Origin: Methylobacteriaceae bacterium
Lineage (GTDB): Bacteria; Pseudomonadota; Alphaproteobacteria; Rhizobiales; Beijerinckiaceae
Direction: 5' to 3'
Assembly (NCBI GenBank): GCA_031272615.1
Contig: JAISTL010000074.1
Coordinates: forward strand, 1 to 6,052
DNA length: 6,052 bases
Shown here piece by piece: positions 5,168-6,052 of this stretch. Within the stretch, counting starts at the first letter, position 1. Each line of letters starts with the position of its first letter. Position numbers and translations under genes: made by a program. The notes under the pieces were generated by a model. The model saw only the letters and a program-made list of their open reading frames with translations. It was not told where the DNA came from and ran no database searches.

Positions 5168-5263
5168 ATGATCCACGTGACCTTGACCGATGACCGCGGC
5201 AAGGAGTGGCAAGTCGACATGCCGCCGTGTTGGGTCAGCACCACCCGGCATCATGCGCGCTGA
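5168..5263 (+). CDS. possible 31-residue protein or gene remnant
   Basis: ATG at 5168 to TGA at 5261-5263. The protein starts MIHVTLTDDRGKEWQVDMPP, then has CWVSTTRHHAR. Alternating hydrophobic residues followed by a D-x-x-G-x-x-W turn look like part of a beta-hairpin, and third codon positions are mostly G or C, as in real genes of this window. GAGGA lies immediately before the ATG, too close for a normal ribosome site, and the frame is open further upstream without a clear start. It overlaps the end of the convergent DUF4405 gene by 13 bases. No family is recognised; chance is quite possible. Confidence 0.3.
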   Translation: MIHVTLTDDRGKEWQVDMPPCWVSTTRHHAR

Positions 5264-5967
5264 AGCGCAAAAGAGGCCGCGCGCCGTCTCAGCATGTCGC
5301 TCACGGCTTTCAACCCCTTCGACATATGGTGGCCGGAAAACACACCAAGCCCCATCAGCGCAATATAATCGACAAGGAACAGCAGCTTCGGCTCACTGAA
5401 ATCAAGAAACACAAACTCGGATTTCAACAGCAGCCCGGTGATGAAGTCCCTCTTCACGAACACATAGGCGCCGTAGGCGGCAATCATCAAAGCGGCGGTG
5501 AACATCACCGCCCGCTTGGAGGGCGACGGCCTTGAAAGAGCCAACGGCTTTGTTGCCATGCCGACAAGCATTTTCCAGTTCATGCCGAGGTGCAGGCTTA
5601 TCAGAAGGAATCCCCAGTGGGAGCCGAGGATGTGGAGCTGCCGCGCCAGAGCCGTCATTCCCGTTATCTTCGGCAGGCCGAAGGTGCTTCCCGCCATGAC
5701 AATCCCGCTGGCGAGAAGCGCGGCCATCGCCGCCAGCAACAGCATCGTCACCCATAGCCCCGCAGTCCGTTGGAGCGTGTAGCGGCCTTTGAACAAGGCG
5801 GCATACCACCTGTAGTTGAGGATATTGTGAACAAGGAACAGAACCCCGGTGAAAACGCCGAGCCATTCGTGAAACGCGTTGCCCCAGAGATGGCGCCCCA
5901 TCATGGCAAGAACAGCCGCGGTCATCAGACTGTCCACGGCTGTTTTGACAATTGCCTTCGGTTTCAT
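5251..5967 (-). CDS. DUF4405 membrane protein, probable b-type cytochrome-like subunit
   Basis: A 238-residue integral membrane protein. Hydrophobic segments lie at about 7-24, 35-50, 70-92, 113-128, 152-171 and 195-211. HEWLGVFTGVLFLVHNILN with WRWY-like NYRW (33-54) is the DUF4405 signature. Histidines pair in two helices with equal spacing: H33 with H47 and H112 with H126, each separated by 13 residues, as in the diheme four-helix core of cytochrome b proteins. H117 is an additional candidate. This suggests, but does not prove, transmembrane electron transfer. ATG at 5967 follows GGGGCG at a suitable distance. It is 13 bases downstream of the stop of the preceding - strand gene, so the two form an operon. 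The extra C-terminal region (about 172-238) has a KRDFITG stretch and a last membrane segment. Confidence 0.75.
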   Translation of the reverse strand: MKPKAIVKTAVDSLMTAAVLAMMGRHLWGNAFHEWLGVFTGVLFLVHNILNYRWYAALFKGRYTLQRTAGLWVTMLLLAAMAALLASGIVMAGSTFGLPKITGMTALARQLHILGSHWGFLLISLHLGMNWKMLVGMATKPLALSRPSPSKRAVMFTAALMIAAYGAYVFVKRDFITGLLLKSEFVFLDFSEPKLLFLVDYIALMGLGVFSGHHMSKGLKAVSDMLRRRAASFALQRA

Positions 5968-5980
5968 GGTGGCGCCCCGT

Positions 5981-6052
5981 TCAAGGTGTGAGCCTGCTGT
6001 AATCTTCGTCGCTCACCGGTTCGCACCACTCGTTGGCGGTGTCGACGCCGGG
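5981..6052 (-). CDS. C-terminal end of an unrecognised protein, operon partner of DUF4405
   Basis: The - strand frame that starts exactly at the right edge is open for 23 codons, P-G-V-D-T-A-N-E-W-C-E-P then VSDEDYSRLTP, ending with TGA (complement of 5981-5983). The acidic, well-formed tail and the 13-base gap to the DUF4405 start indicate a real gene cut by the window edge. Too little is visible to name it; it may be a soluble redox partner of the membrane protein, which is inference from context only. Confidence 0.6.
   Translation of the reverse strand, partial: PGVDTANEWCEPVSDEDYSRLTP

Overview
GC-rich bacterial chromosome (roughly 60 percent GC by eye), most likely an alphaproteobacterium. 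The left end holds a DUF192 protein, a tRNA-Pro and an NDUFS4-type accessory subunit of respiratory complex I. That complex I subunit is a hallmark of Alphaproteobacteria and mitochondria, and from memory this gene order fits Rhodospirillales-like genomes. Genus cannot be told from the sequence.

Layout. (1) 1-928 is ordinary core genome: the end of a DUF192 gene, tRNA-Pro(UGG), the NDUFS4-like subunit and tRNA-Arg(UCU). (2) 929-5117 looks like an accessory region starting right after tRNA-Arg. It holds a TaqI-like (gamma-type) DNA adenine methyltransferase on the + strand, a class II Fic AMP-transferase on the - strand convergent with it, about 700 bases of gene-free, repeat-loaded DNA, and a + strand gene whose N-terminus resembles a phage terminase small subunit joined to a Pro/Ala-rich linker and a coiled coil. 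No integrase, restriction endonuclease, large terminase subunit or duplicated tRNA end is visible. (3) 5118-6052 ends with a - strand operon: an unrecognised gene (only its C-terminus in the window) followed by a DUF4405 membrane protein with cytochrome b-like paired histidines. A 31-codon + strand ORF overlaps the tail of the DUF4405 gene.

The most unusual content is the repeats. Two 101-bp elements (2519-2619 and 3998-4098, same orientation, 94 of 101 positions equal) have REPIN-like architecture: each end is an 8-bp hairpin, the two ends are inverted copies of each other, and two further hairpins sit between them. A 12-bp tandem repeat built on TTTATCGGTAAT occurs three times: inside the Fic gene (encoding an ITD-type linker), directly beside the predicted Fic promoter, and in diverged form further away. 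Other short arrays are GGTGGACTT-type 9-mers, TTTCAAG-type 9-mers beside tRNA-Arg, and a dispersed CACCCACGAG...CGAAGCAATCC motif.

I see no complete, clearly new defence or metabolic system. The best leads are the structured 101-bp element, the repeat shared between the Fic coding sequence and its own promoter, and the orphan terminase-like coiled-coil protein.
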